Position numbers and translations under genes: made by a program. 34,798 nucleotides of DNA from JBBRYW01 sp038253945 (GTDB lineage: Bacteria; Actinomycetota; Thermoleophilia; Gaiellales; Gaiellaceae), in the NCBI GenBank assembly GCA_038253945.1, contig JBBSGR010000021.1:1-34798 (forward strand), read 5' to 3'. The notes beneath the pieces were generated by a model that made no database searches, was not told where the DNA came from, and saw nothing but the letters and a program-made list of their open reading frames with translations. This document shows, in pieces, positions 16,709 through 23,722 of this stretch (its first letter is position 1; each line of letters begins with the position of its first letter).

Positions 16709-16733
16709 ACGTGGACCTACAGACACACGGCTC

Positions 16734-17111
16734 CTAGGCGCCGTAGCGGTGCTCATCCCTCCAGACCCGGAACATCGCGAAGCCGCAGATGGCGATCACG
16801 AGCAGGAACGCGAGCGCGTCGAGGCCGGAGGCGCCACGCCAGAAGTAGGCGGCGAGGTCGACGACGATCAGCAAAGCGGCACCGTAGAAGACCGCCTGAG
16901 CCCGGCTCGACCAGAGCGAGATGTCGCTCCGCCGCTCTCGCCACAGCAGATAGACGAAGAACGCAACGGCGAGAAAGAACGCGATTCGGGTCAGGAGCAG
17001 CAGGGAGACGAGCGTCGTCTCGAGCGACAGGGCGAAGATGACCGCGGCGATGAGCCCGATGAGGAGGAATCCGCGCAAGGTCGGATTCATGTCGCCGATG
17101 AGCCGTCTCAC
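16734..17111 (-). CDS. Small membrane protein of unknown function
   Basis: About 125 residues, not recognised. Four hydrophobic segments are apparent: GFLLIGLIAAVIFALSL, VSLLLLTRIAFFLAVAFFVYLL, AVFYGAALLIVVDLAAYF and ALAFLLVIAICGFAMF. The N-terminus is short and the C-terminus is charged. The GTG at 17111 overlaps the preceding stop codon by 4 bp (GTGA), favouring coupled translation; ATG 17090 is an alternative giving 118 residues. It forms a two-gene unit with the membrane protein before it. Confidence 0.7.
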   Translation of the reverse strand: MRRLIGDMNPTLRGFLLIGLIAAVIFALSLETTLVSLLLLTRIAFFLAVAFFVYLLWRERRSDISLWSSRAQAVFYGAALLIVVDLAAYFWRGASGLDALAFLLVIAICGFAMFRVWRDEHRYGA

Positions 17112-17464
17112 GATGCTGTCAGGTACGCCCGCACGGCGAGCGCTCCAGCGACAAGCGTAGCCCCCACGAACCACGCGAGCCGGCGTCGCGGCTCGGCCGG
17201 CGCATACAGCCAGGGAGCGAGCACCGCGCCGAGGGCGAGGAAGCCATAGAGATAGTGCAGGTGGTTGGCCGCCCGGTGGCTGCCCGAGAGGAGCAGCAGC
17301 CCGAGGCCGACCTGGGCGATCAGCACCGTCTGGCTCAGCACGAGGAGATGGCTGAGGAGCCCGCCCACCTGCCGCCCGCGCCGGTAGGTGACGGCACCCC
17401 AAGCGACGGTGAGGCCCGCCACCGCGAGGACGACGAGCGCCACGAGTCTATGAGCCTCCACCAC
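17108..17464 (-). CDS. Small four-helix membrane protein of unknown function
   Basis: 118 residues with four predicted transmembrane helices at about 5-25, 38-60, 68-88 and 95-115. The third helix follows a His-rich turn (GSHRAANHLHYLYG), and such histidines can bind heme or metal, but I cannot assign a family. GTG 17464 is 15 bp from the divergent bcp start. It is cotranscribed with the overlapping membrane-protein gene that follows. Confidence 0.75.
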   Translation of the reverse strand: MVEAHRLVALVVLAVAGLTVAWGAVTYRRGRQVGGLLSHLLVLSQTVLIAQVGLGLLLLSGSHRAANHLHYLYGFLALGAVLAPWLYAPAEPRRRLAWFVGATLVAGALAVRAYLTAS

Positions 17465-17467
17465 GGC

Positions 17468-17473
17468 TAGGAT
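17468..17473 (+). promoter_or_regulatory. -10 element of bcp, leaderless arrangement
   Basis: TAGGAT ends 6 nt before the bcp ATG, with no ribosome site. It is inside the 15-bp gap between the divergent start codons. Confidence 0.5.
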
Positions 17474-17479
17474 CCTCGC

Positions 17480-17920
17480 ATGGTGCGAGAGGGTGAGCAG
17501 GCGCCTGACTTCAGGCTCACGAGCGACACCGGCGAGCAGGTCAGTCTGTCATCGCTCCGGGGGAAGCCGGTCGTCCTCTACTTCTATCCCCGCTCCGACA
17601 CACCCGGCTGCACCCGGCAGGCGTGTGGGATCCGAGACGTCTGGGGCGAGTTCCGCAAACGCGAGGCGATCGTCCTGGGCGTCAGCTCGGACGGGCAGAA
17701 GGCCCAGGCTCGCTTCAGGGAGAAGTACGGATTGCCGTTCACCATTCTCGCCGACCCCGAGCGGACGATCGGCGAGTCCTACGGTGTCACCCAGGAAGGC
17801 AAGACTGCGTACGCGCGGTCGACGTTCGTGATCGACCGCGAGGGCACCGTGGCGAAGGTGATGAAGCGCGTCGATTCCGGCACGCACGCGGACGAGATGC
17901 TCGCCGAGCTGCCGGCATAG
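17480..17920 (+). CDS. bcp: Thioredoxin-dependent thiol peroxidase, BCP-type peroxiredoxin
   Basis: Reduces peroxides at a reactive cysteine, recycled by thioredoxin. At 146 residues it has the thioredoxin-fold core and the SDTPGCTRQACG motif. Cys44 is the peroxidatic residue and Cys49, five residues on, is the resolving cysteine, as in the atypical two-Cys BCP/PrxQ group. The conserved Arg in AYARSTFVID is present. It is cytosolic. It stands alone between a divergent membrane-protein pair and the convergent Pit gene, whose stop is 2 bp away. Confidence 0.95.
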   Translation: MVREGEQAPDFRLTSDTGEQVSLSSLRGKPVVLYFYPRSDTPGCTRQACGIRDVWGEFRKREAIVLGVSSDGQKAQARFREKYGLPFTILADPERTIGESYGVTQEGKTAYARSTFVIDREGTVAKVMKRVDSGTHADEMLAELPA

Positions 17921-17922
17921 CG

Positions 17923-19020
17923 CTAGCTTGCCGCCTCGGCAAGTCGTAGTTGGGCCCGGCTCTCGAGTCGACGCCCGAGGAAGCTCAACGCCGCGATTCC
18001 CGCCACGAGGACCACCACGATCTCGGCCCCTCCGGGAAGACGTGTCACGACCTCCATCGCGGCACCGACGAGGCCGGCGCACGGGATCGTCATCAGCCAG
18101 GCGGCCAGGATGTTCCCCGCCACGCCCCAGCGCACGGCGGACAAGCGGCGGGTCGCGCCGGCGCCGAGCACCGAGCCCGACACCGCGTGGGTGGTGGAGA
18201 CTGGGTAACCGTAGTGAGCGGTGAGCCAGAGGACGGCCGCGGTCGACGTCTGGGCGGCGAACCCCTGCGGCGGGTCGAGCTTCGCTACGCGCTGCCCGAG
18301 CGTCCTGATGATCCGCCAGCCGCCGGCGTAGGTTCCCGCGGCCATCGCGGTCGCAGCGCAGACGATCACCCAGATGGGGACGTGGAAGTGGTCGGCGGAC
18401 TCGTGTCCGCTCGCGACGAGCGCGAGCGTGATGATCCCCATCGTCTTCTGCGCGTCGTTCGTCCCGTGCGTGAAGGCGACGAAGCCGCCCGAGACGAGCT
18501 GGAGCCGCCGGAAGAACCAGTTCACGAGGCCTGGGGCGCGCTTCCGGATGATCCAGAGGAGTCCGAGCATGATCGCTGCAGCGCCGACGAGTCCGAGCAG
18601 CGGCGCCGCCAGCGAAGGGATCAGCACCTTGTGGACGAGCCCGTGCTGCTGCAGCACGCCGAAGCCGTTCGCAGCCACCGCCGACCCGATCATGCCTCCG
18701 ATCAGTGCGTGGCTCGAGCTGGAGGGCAGCCCCAGGTACCACGTGATCAGATTCCAGGTGATCGCGCCGACGAGGCCCGCGAGCACCACTTTCAGCGTGA
18801 CGACACTTGGATCGACGATGCCCTTCGCCACCGTGGCAGCCACCTTCAGCGAGACGAACGCCCCGATGAAGTTCAGGACGGCCGCGCTCAGCACGGCGGC
18901 CCGCGGCGACAGCGCGCGGGTGGAGACGCTCGTCGCGATCGAGTTCGCGGTGTCGTGGAACCCGTTCGTGAAGTCGAAGAAGAGCGCGACGGCGACGACG
19001 GCGACGAGCGTAAGGGTCAT
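17923..19020 (-). CDS. pit: Low-affinity inorganic phosphate transporter, PiT family
   Basis: Proton- or cation-coupled phosphate symporter of 365 residues with about ten membrane helices. The two inverted family signatures are present: FDFTNGFHDTANSIATSVST near the N-terminus and AFTHGTNDAQKTMGII after the central loop. The GLPSSSSHAL and PVSTTHAVSG repeats are also seen. It is 9 bp downstream of a DUF47 gene, its usual partner, and both follow the PhoP-like regulator on the same strand, so the three probably form one unit. Confidence 0.95.
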   Translation of the reverse strand: MTLTLVAVVAVALFFDFTNGFHDTANSIATSVSTRALSPRAAVLSAAVLNFIGAFVSLKVAATVAKGIVDPSVVTLKVVLAGLVGAITWNLITWYLGLPSSSSHALIGGMIGSAVAANGFGVLQQHGLVHKVLIPSLAAPLLGLVGAAAIMLGLLWIIRKRAPGLVNWFFRRLQLVSGGFVAFTHGTNDAQKTMGIITLALVASGHESADHFHVPIWVIVCAATAMAAGTYAGGWRIIRTLGQRVAKLDPPQGFAAQTSTAAVLWLTAHYGYPVSTTHAVSGSVLGAGATRRLSAVRWGVAGNILAAWLMTIPCAGLVGAAMEVVTRLPGGAEIVVVLVAGIAALSFLGRRLESRAQLRLAEAAS

Positions 19021-19029
19021 AGCAGTGAT

Positions 19030-19650
19030 CTAGGCGTTCTTGACGACGATGTTTCCGAGCACCTTCGAGACGCCCTCGCAGGCGTCGAGCGAATCCTCGA
19101 GCGCCTCGAAAATATCCTTCCAGCGGATCACGATCAAGGGGTCGATCCGCGGATCCCGGAACAGGTCGGCGATCGCGTCGCGAACCACATGGTCGCCTTC
19201 GTCCTCGAGTGCTTTCAGCTGTGCGAGCTCGGACGGGATTCCCTTCCGGCCCTTCAGCTGTGCCAGAGCACGGGAAAGGTGCTCGACGGCCGACACGAGG
19301 ATCCGGCACTGCTCGAGCGCCTGGCGCGCGGGCGACTCGACCCCGTACAGCTCGAGCAGGTCGCACGCCTCCTCCATGTAGTCGACCACGTCGTCGATCG
19401 CGGTCGCGAGCTGCAGGATGTCCTCGCGGTCGAAGGGCGTGATGTACTGGGTGTTCAGGAGCTGCACCAGCTCGTGCGTCAGCCTGTCGCCCTCGTGCTC
19501 GAGCGCCTTCACCTGCTCCTGGGTCACGTCGCTCGAGGGATGCTCGCGGAACCGCTGCTCGACCCGGCGGGCGGTCTCGAGCGCGTTCTCTCCGGCCTGT
19601 CTGAACAGGTCGTAGAACTCGTTCGTCCTCGGGACGAGGGCTAGGCGCAT
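19030..19650 (-). CDS. DUF47 family PhoU-like protein, Pit accessory
   Basis: 206 residues, all helical, of the DUF47/PhoU-like family. Two three-helix bundles carry the acidic metal-binding motifs EHEGDRLTHEL with a following DREDI, and EDEGDHVVRDAIADLF. DUF47 proteins are encoded next to Pit transporters in many bacteria and are thought to modulate them, as PhoU does for Pst. A GGAAGAG ribosome site precedes ATG 19650. With a true PhoU encoded at 25492, the locus has two PhoU-fold proteins, one for each transporter. Confidence 0.92.
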   Translation of the reverse strand: MRLALVPRTNEFYDLFRQAGENALETARRVEQRFREHPSSDVTQEQVKALEHEGDRLTHELVQLLNTQYITPFDREDILQLATAIDDVVDYMEEACDLLELYGVESPARQALEQCRILVSAVEHLSRALAQLKGRKGIPSELAQLKALEDEGDHVVRDAIADLFRDPRIDPLIVIRWKDIFEALEDSLDACEGVSKVLGNIVVKNA

Positions 19651-19681
19651 CGGCTCTTCCGGCTCACTGAAGGAGCGAACG

Positions 19682-20392
19682 TTAACTCACTGCGTCCCCT
19701 TTTGGAATGGCCTCGACCTTGTACCCCACTCCGAAGCGCGTGTGGATGAAGGTGTGACGTGACGCGCGACGGTCGATCTTCTCACGGAGCTTACGAACGA
19801 AGACGTCTACGGTGCGGTCGCGGTGCCCTGCGCGGCGGCCCCAGACCTTCTGCAGCAGCTCGTCGCGGGTAAGCACCCGACCCTGCTCCAGCGCGAGCGC
19901 GTAGACGAGCCGGAACTCGGTCGGAGTCAGGTCTGCGCTCGACCCATCGACGTAGGCCTGCACGTTCGCCGGGTCGAGCTTGAGCTCCTCGATCTCGAGC
20001 GACTCACCGCGGCGGGGGGCCTCGCCGCGTACGCCGCGCCGGGCCGCGGCGCCGACGCGGGCCACGAGCTCCTTCATCGAAAACGGCTTGACGAGATAGT
20101 CGTCGGCTCCGAGCTCGAGGGCGTGCACGCGGTCATGCTCGGTTCCGCGGGCGCTGACGACGACGATCGGCGTGCCGATTCCCTCCTCGCGCGCCGTCTC
20201 GATCAGCTTCCACCCGTCGGTGCCCGGCAGCATCAGGTCGAGCACACAGACGTCCGGACGCTCGTAGCGCAGCCGCGCGAGGCCAGCCTGGCCGTTGCCG
20301 ACCTCGACGGGATCGAACCCGCCGCTCGCAAGGTGGCGTGCCATGGCCTGCGAGATGACGAGGTCGTCTTCGATGATCAGCACCTTCGCCAT
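19682..20392 (-). CDS. phoP: Response regulator, OmpR/PhoB family, probable phosphate regulator
   Basis: An OmpR-type regulator of 236 residues. The receiver domain has the acidic pair at 9-10, the phosphoacceptor Asp52 in CVLDLMLPGTDG, and the Lys in DDYLVKPF. The C-terminal winged helix shows LTPTEFRLVYALALEQGRV, TVDVFVRKLREKID and FGVGYKVE. ATG 20392 is chosen; TTG 20407 would add five residues. Its place beside pit, pst and phoU genes and a divergent kinase makes it the probable phosphate-response regulator, here called phoP by context. Four GGT repeats with about 11-nt spacing lie upstream and suggest autoregulation. Confidence 0.9.
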   Translation of the reverse strand: MAKVLIIEDDLVISQAMARHLASGGFDPVEVGNGQAGLARLRYERPDVCVLDLMLPGTDGWKLIETAREEGIGTPIVVVSARGTEHDRVHALELGADDYLVKPFSMKELVARVGAAARRGVRGEAPRRGESLEIEELKLDPANVQAYVDGSSADLTPTEFRLVYALALEQGRVLTRDELLQKVWGRRAGHRDRTVDVFVRKLREKIDRRASRHTFIHTRFGVGYKVEAIPKGDAVS

Positions 20393-20428
20393 GTCCTTCG
20401 GCGCCAATCATGACTTGCCCTGGGCAGT

Positions 20429-20472
20429 CGACTGGTCTCTTCGGGTTAGAGACTGGTAACGGAGTGGTGAAC
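20429..20472. promoter_or_regulatory. Candidate Pho box between phoP and phoR
   Basis: GGT occurs at 20434, 20444, 20455 and 20466, spaced 10, 11 and 11 nt. The last unit is GGTGAAC. Read on the minus strand it is GTTCACC-N4-GTTACC-type repeats, close to the GTTCACC direct-repeat units reported for actinobacterial PhoP. It lies 26 bp upstream of the phoR -10. Confidence 0.6.
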
Positions 20473-20497
20473 GGCCCGGGCCGAGACCCTGCTGCCG

Positions 20498-20503
20498 CAT
20501 ACT
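20498..20503 (+). promoter_or_regulatory. -10 element of phoR-like kinase gene
   Basis: CATACT ends 8 nt before ATG 20512, the same spacing as at the sigma factor gene. The Pho-box repeats end 25 bp upstream, in the place expected for an activator at the -35. Confidence 0.45.
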
Positions 20504-20511
20504 CGCAGGCG

Positions 20512-21471
20512 ATGAGGCGGCTCCGACGTAGGCCCGGTCAACCTGCAGCCCTCGACCCGGATGCGATCCGAGGTCGAGCGCTGATCGAGGAGAGCCGCGA
20601 GCTCGTCGTGCTGCTGGATGAGCGGGATTGCGTCCTTTCCGCGAGTCGGCGAGCCCGCGAGGCGATCGCAGGTCTCGAGCTCGGGCGCCCACTGCCCGAG
20701 AGTGCGGTTGCCCGCGTGGCCTCGGAGCCGTTTCGCGTCGAAGTGGACGTCGGCGGCCGTCGGGAGACCCTCGTCTATCTGAACGAACCGGGCGGCTCGG
20801 CGGCCTACGAGGAGTTGCGGGCCGGGTTCACGGCGGCAGTCTCGCACGAGCTGCGAACGCCGCTCGCCCGGCTGCTCGCCCTGCTCGAGACGGCCGGTCT
20901 ACCGGACGAGGACGTCACGGGCCTGATCGATCAGGCACGACTCGAGGTCGAGCAGATCGGCGAGCTGATCGACGACGTGCTCTTCCTCAGCGAGCTCGAG
21001 ACCGGACGGCAAGTCGTCTCGTTGACCTCGACTCCTGCGGCGCCGATCCTCGAGCAGGTGGCCGAGGCCTACGCCGAGCGGGCCGCCCGGGCCGGTGTGA
21101 CCATCGTCGTCCAAGGTGACGCCGGCACCGAGATTCCGCTTCGCCCTCGCATGCTGCGCGTCGTCGTGGAGAACCTGACGGAGAACGCGATCCGCTACGC
21201 CGGTCCCGGAGCAAGGTTCGTGCTCTCGAGCGAGCGCGGCCGCGGCGAGGCCGTTCTTCGCGCCGCGGACGACGGCTCAGGCGTGCGGGAAGACGACCTG
21301 CCGCGGCTCTTCGAGCGTTTCTACCGGGCCGACCGCGTACGCGCCTCACGCGGGACCGGCCTGGGGCTCGCAATCGTCAAGCACATCGTGACGTCGGCCG
21401 GCGGCAGCGTGCGGGCGTCGGGCAGTCGCGGGCACGGCCTCGAGGTCAGCTGCCTGTTCCCGGTTCACTAG
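20512..21471 (+). CDS. phoR: Soluble sensor histidine kinase, PhoR-like
   Basis: A 319-residue histidine kinase. A short PAS-like N-terminal domain (about residues 20-95) precedes HisKA with the phosphoacceptor His112 in AVSHELRTPL. The ATPase domain has the N box (ENLTENAIRYA), the G1 box (DDGSGV), the F box (RLFERFYRADR) and GTGLGLAIVKHIV. I see no transmembrane helix, unlike typical PhoR. The ATG at 20512 is preferred over ATG 20410, because the longer start would put the Pho-box repeats inside the coding region. It is divergent from the regulator gene rather than in the same operon. Input may come from PhoU and the Pst complex through the PAS domain; that is inference. Confidence 0.9.
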   Translation: MRRLRRRPGQPAALDPDAIRGRALIEESRELVVLLDERDCVLSASRRAREAIAGLELGRPLPESAVARVASEPFRVEVDVGGRRETLVYLNEPGGSAAYEELRAGFTAAVSHELRTPLARLLALLETAGLPDEDVTGLIDQARLEVEQIGELIDDVLFLSELETGRQVVSLTSTPAAPILEQVAEAYAERAARAGVTIVVQGDAGTEIPLRPRMLRVVVENLTENAIRYAGPGARFVLSSERGRGEAVLRAADDGSGVREDDLPRLFERFYRADRVRASRGTGLGLAIVKHIVTSAGGSVRASGSRGHGLEVSCLFPVH

Positions 21472-21543
21472 GCGCCGCTTGCGGTGCCGACTTCAGGAGA
21501 TGCGGGCTCCGCCCGCGTCTCCGTCTGAACAGACCGGTCGAGC
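21470..21543 (+). repeat. Structured intergenic repeat, copy 2
   Basis: A 74-nt copy of the element at 16637-16708, beginning at the phoR stop codon. It contains nested pairs TTCAG/CTGAA, GAGA/TCTC and GCGGGC/GCCCGC. Relative to copy 1 it has one extra G on the left arm and one extra C on the right arm, which pair with each other. It lies between convergent phoR and pstS and may act as a bidirectional terminator. Confidence 0.75.
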
Positions 21544-21566
21544 GGCCTGGATACTGACCTGCGCTT

Positions 21567-22601
21567 CTACGTGTGAATGCGCTTCAGGGTCTTCTGGCCC
21601 TTTGCCTGAACCGCCTTGGGTACGGGGACGAACAGCAGCGGCGGGCCGAAGCTCTGCCCCTTCGTGAGGGCCCAGCTGACCCAGCGCTTCAGCTCGGGTG
21701 CCTTGTCCGTCTTGAGCGGAAGGATCACGTACGTGAACGTGCAGATCGGATACGCCGCCTTCTGTGATTTCGGCGGGTCGACGATCGAGAGCTCGTTGCT
21801 CGCGGGAATCCTCTTCACCGTCTTGGCAGCCGCCTGGATCGCCCGGATCCCGGGCAGCTGGAAGGCGCCGGCGTTGTTCTGAATCCGGAAGAAGTTGAAC
21901 TTCGCCTTCAGCGAGTAGGCGACGTCGACGTACGTAATGCCGCCCTCGGTCCGGCGAAGCGCAGCGTCGACGCCCGAGCTGCGCGGTGCGCCGACCCCGG
22001 CCGGGAAATTGACCTGCGTCGAGTTGCCGACCTTTCGCTTCCACTCCGGGCTCACCTTCGAGAGATAGTCGGTGAAGTTGAACGTCGTCCCGCTCGCGTC
22101 GCTGCGGAAGATCGGTGTGATCTTCGTCGACGGGAGCTTGACGCCCTTGTTGAGCTTGGCGATTGGCGTGTCGTTCCAGCGATCGATCTTGCCGAGATAG
22201 ATGTCCGCGAGCACCTTGCCCGTCATCTTCAGGTGAGGCGGTGCCCCGGGAAGGTTGTACGGCACGGACGTGGACGAAAGCGCCCAGGGGATTTGCACGC
22301 ACCCCTTGCAGCTAGCGAACTGATCCGGCGTGAGCGGAGCGTCGCTCGCGCCGAAGTCGACCTGGCGCGTACTGATCGCCGCGATGCCCCCGCCGCTGCC
22401 GATGGGGTTGTACGCGACCTTGACGCCGGCGGCGTCGTCATACGCCGGAATCCACTTCGAGACGAGCGGAAGGACGAACGACGAGCCGGCGCCGCTGAGC
22501 GAGTCGGCCTGCCTCCGCGAGCTGTCCCCCGCGGCGACGCCCGCGCCAACGGCGAGCACCACTCCTAGAGCCGCGCAAAGGGTCTGGATCAGTCTGGACA
22601 A
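21567..22601 (-). CDS. pstS: Phosphate-binding protein of the Pst ABC transporter
   Basis: Extracytoplasmic high-affinity phosphate receptor, 344 residues. An N-terminal signal peptide (MSRLIQTLCAALGVVLAVGA) is followed by the periplasmic-binding fold with GAGSSFVLPLVSKW, GSGGGIAAI, the SDAPLT phosphate-contact strand and RSDASGTTFNFTDYL. TTG 22601 is chosen because GAGGAGG lies 9 nt before it; there is no lipobox cysteine at the cleavage site, so anchoring is unclear. It is divergent from pstCAB-phoU across 155 bp, whereas in most bacteria pstS heads the same operon. A Pho-box-like site lies between them. Confidence 0.94.
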   Translation of the reverse strand: MSRLIQTLCAALGVVLAVGAGVAAGDSSRRQADSLSGAGSSFVLPLVSKWIPAYDDAAGVKVAYNPIGSGGGIAAISTRQVDFGASDAPLTPDQFASCKGCVQIPWALSSTSVPYNLPGAPPHLKMTGKVLADIYLGKIDRWNDTPIAKLNKGVKLPSTKITPIFRSDASGTTFNFTDYLSKVSPEWKRKVGNSTQVNFPAGVGAPRSSGVDAALRRTEGGITYVDVAYSLKAKFNFFRIQNNAGAFQLPGIRAIQAAAKTVKRIPASNELSIVDPPKSQKAAYPICTFTYVILPLKTDKAPELKRWVSWALTKGQSFGPPLLFVPVPKAVQAKGQKTLKRIHT

Positions 22602-22681
22602 GCTGGTTCTCCTCCTCGTTTGCTTCCTCTGCCGGGAGGATGGCCGGCCGCGCGCCCGGCGTGGGCCACCGGAACGTGTCG

Positions 22682-22703
22682 GTTCGGTATCGAGGTGGTG
22701 AAG
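22682..22703. promoter_or_regulatory. Candidate Pho box between pstS and pstC
   Basis: GGT at 22686 and GGTGAAG at 22697 are 11 nt apart. Fifteen of 22 positions match the phoP/phoR site at 20451-20472. It lies in the divergent gap, about 80 bp upstream of pstS and 53 bp upstream of pstC, and could control both. Confidence 0.55.
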
Positions 22704-22741
22704 TGCCCGGCCCGAGACGATTTGCCTGGCCAGGGCCCGAC

Positions 22742-22747
22742 TAGGGT
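22742..22747 (+). promoter_or_regulatory. -10 element of pstC, short-leader arrangement
   Basis: TAGGGT ends 9 nt before ATG 22757, with no ribosome site. It is the same hexamer as the pruA -10. Confidence 0.45.
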
Positions 22748-22756
22748 GGCTGCGCC

Positions 22757-23722
22757 ATGAGCAGCTCCACGTCATCCCTTCGCCTCGGGCGGCGGCGCGC
22801 GGACCGCCTCGGCGACGTCTTTCTGCACGGACTCACGGCGGTCGCGGCGCTCGGATCGGTCGTCGTTCTGGGAATGATCGCCTACAAGGTCTTCGACGGC
22901 TCCAGGCTGTCTTTCTCGAGATTCGGGCTCGGGTTCGTGGCGAGCCGGGCGTGGGATCCGGTCGCCAACCAATTCGGGGCGCTGGACTTCATCTACGGCA
23001 CGGCGCTCACCTCCTTCATCGCACTGCTCATAGCCGCGCCGCTCTCGATCGGGATCGGGCTCTTTCTCAGCGAGCTCGCCCCACGCGGGGTTCGGGAGAT
23101 TGTCGGGCCGCTTGTCGAGATGCTCGCCGCCGTTCCGAGCGTGATCCTCGGGCTCTGGGGGATTCTCGTGCTCGGCCCCTTCCTCGCCGGCACGCTCGAG
23201 CCGTTCCTGCATCGGACGCTGGGCTTTCTTCCCATCTTCGGCGGCGACCCGCAACAGACGGGCAGCGGCTATCTCACGGCGTCGATCGTCCTTACGATCA
23301 TGGTCGTCCCCATCGTCGCCAGCGTCAGCCGCGAGCTCTTCCTGGCGGTGCCTCGTGACCTGAAGGAGGGCGCGCTTGCCCTGGGCTTGACGCGCTGGGA
23401 GATGGTTCGCGGCGTCGTGCTGCCGGCCGCGAGGTCAGGCCTCGCGGCCGCGGTGATCCTCGGGCTGGGGCGCGCACTCGGCGAGGCGATCGCGGTCACG
23501 CAGGTGATCGGGACCCTCACCGGCATCCGGGTCTCCCTCTTCCAGTCCGGGGACACGCTCGCAAGCCGGATCGCAAGTCAGTACCAGGGCGCCTCCTCCG
23601 CGCTCCAGGTCTCGTCGCTCGTCTACCTCGCGGCCATCCTGCTCGTGATGTCGATCCTCGTGAACATCTTGGCCCAGGCGATTGTCCGCCGCTTCGAGTT
23701 CCAGAGGATCGGAGCAAGCTGA
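22757..23722 (+). CDS. pstC: Phosphate ABC transporter permease PstC
   Basis: One of two permease subunits of the Pst importer, 321 residues with about six membrane helices. The N-terminal helix (VAALGSVVVLGMIAYKVF) and the binding-protein-dependent transport loop (EGALALGLTRWEMVRGVVLPAA, then GLGRALGEAIAVTQVIG) contact PstB. The C-terminal helix is followed by a short basic tail. Its stop codon shares a base with the pstA start. It is the first gene of pstCAB-phoU. Confidence 0.95.
   Translation: MSSSTSSLRLGRRRADRLGDVFLHGLTAVAALGSVVVLGMIAYKVFDGSRLSFSRFGLGFVASRAWDPVANQFGALDFIYGTALTSFIALLIAAPLSIGIGLFLSELAPRGVREIVGPLVEMLAAVPSVILGLWGILVLGPFLAGTLEPFLHRTLGFLPIFGGDPQQTGSGYLTASIVLTIMVVPIVASVSRELFLAVPRDLKEGALALGLTRWEMVRGVVLPAARSGLAAAVILGLGRALGEAIAVTQVIGTLTGIRVSLFQSGDTLASRIASQYQGASSALQVSSLVYLAAILLVMSILVNILAQAIVRRFEFQRIGAS

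Noticed and set aside
17549..19644. Two long open frames over the Pit/DUF47 region on both strands
   Set aside because: Both are shadows of pit, the DUF47 gene and bcp, with compositionally biased products and no domain I recognise.
20410..20511. Upstream ATG for the PhoR-like kinase
   Set aside because: The added 34 residues are unstructured and their codons carry the Pho-box repeats, so a downstream start is more likely.
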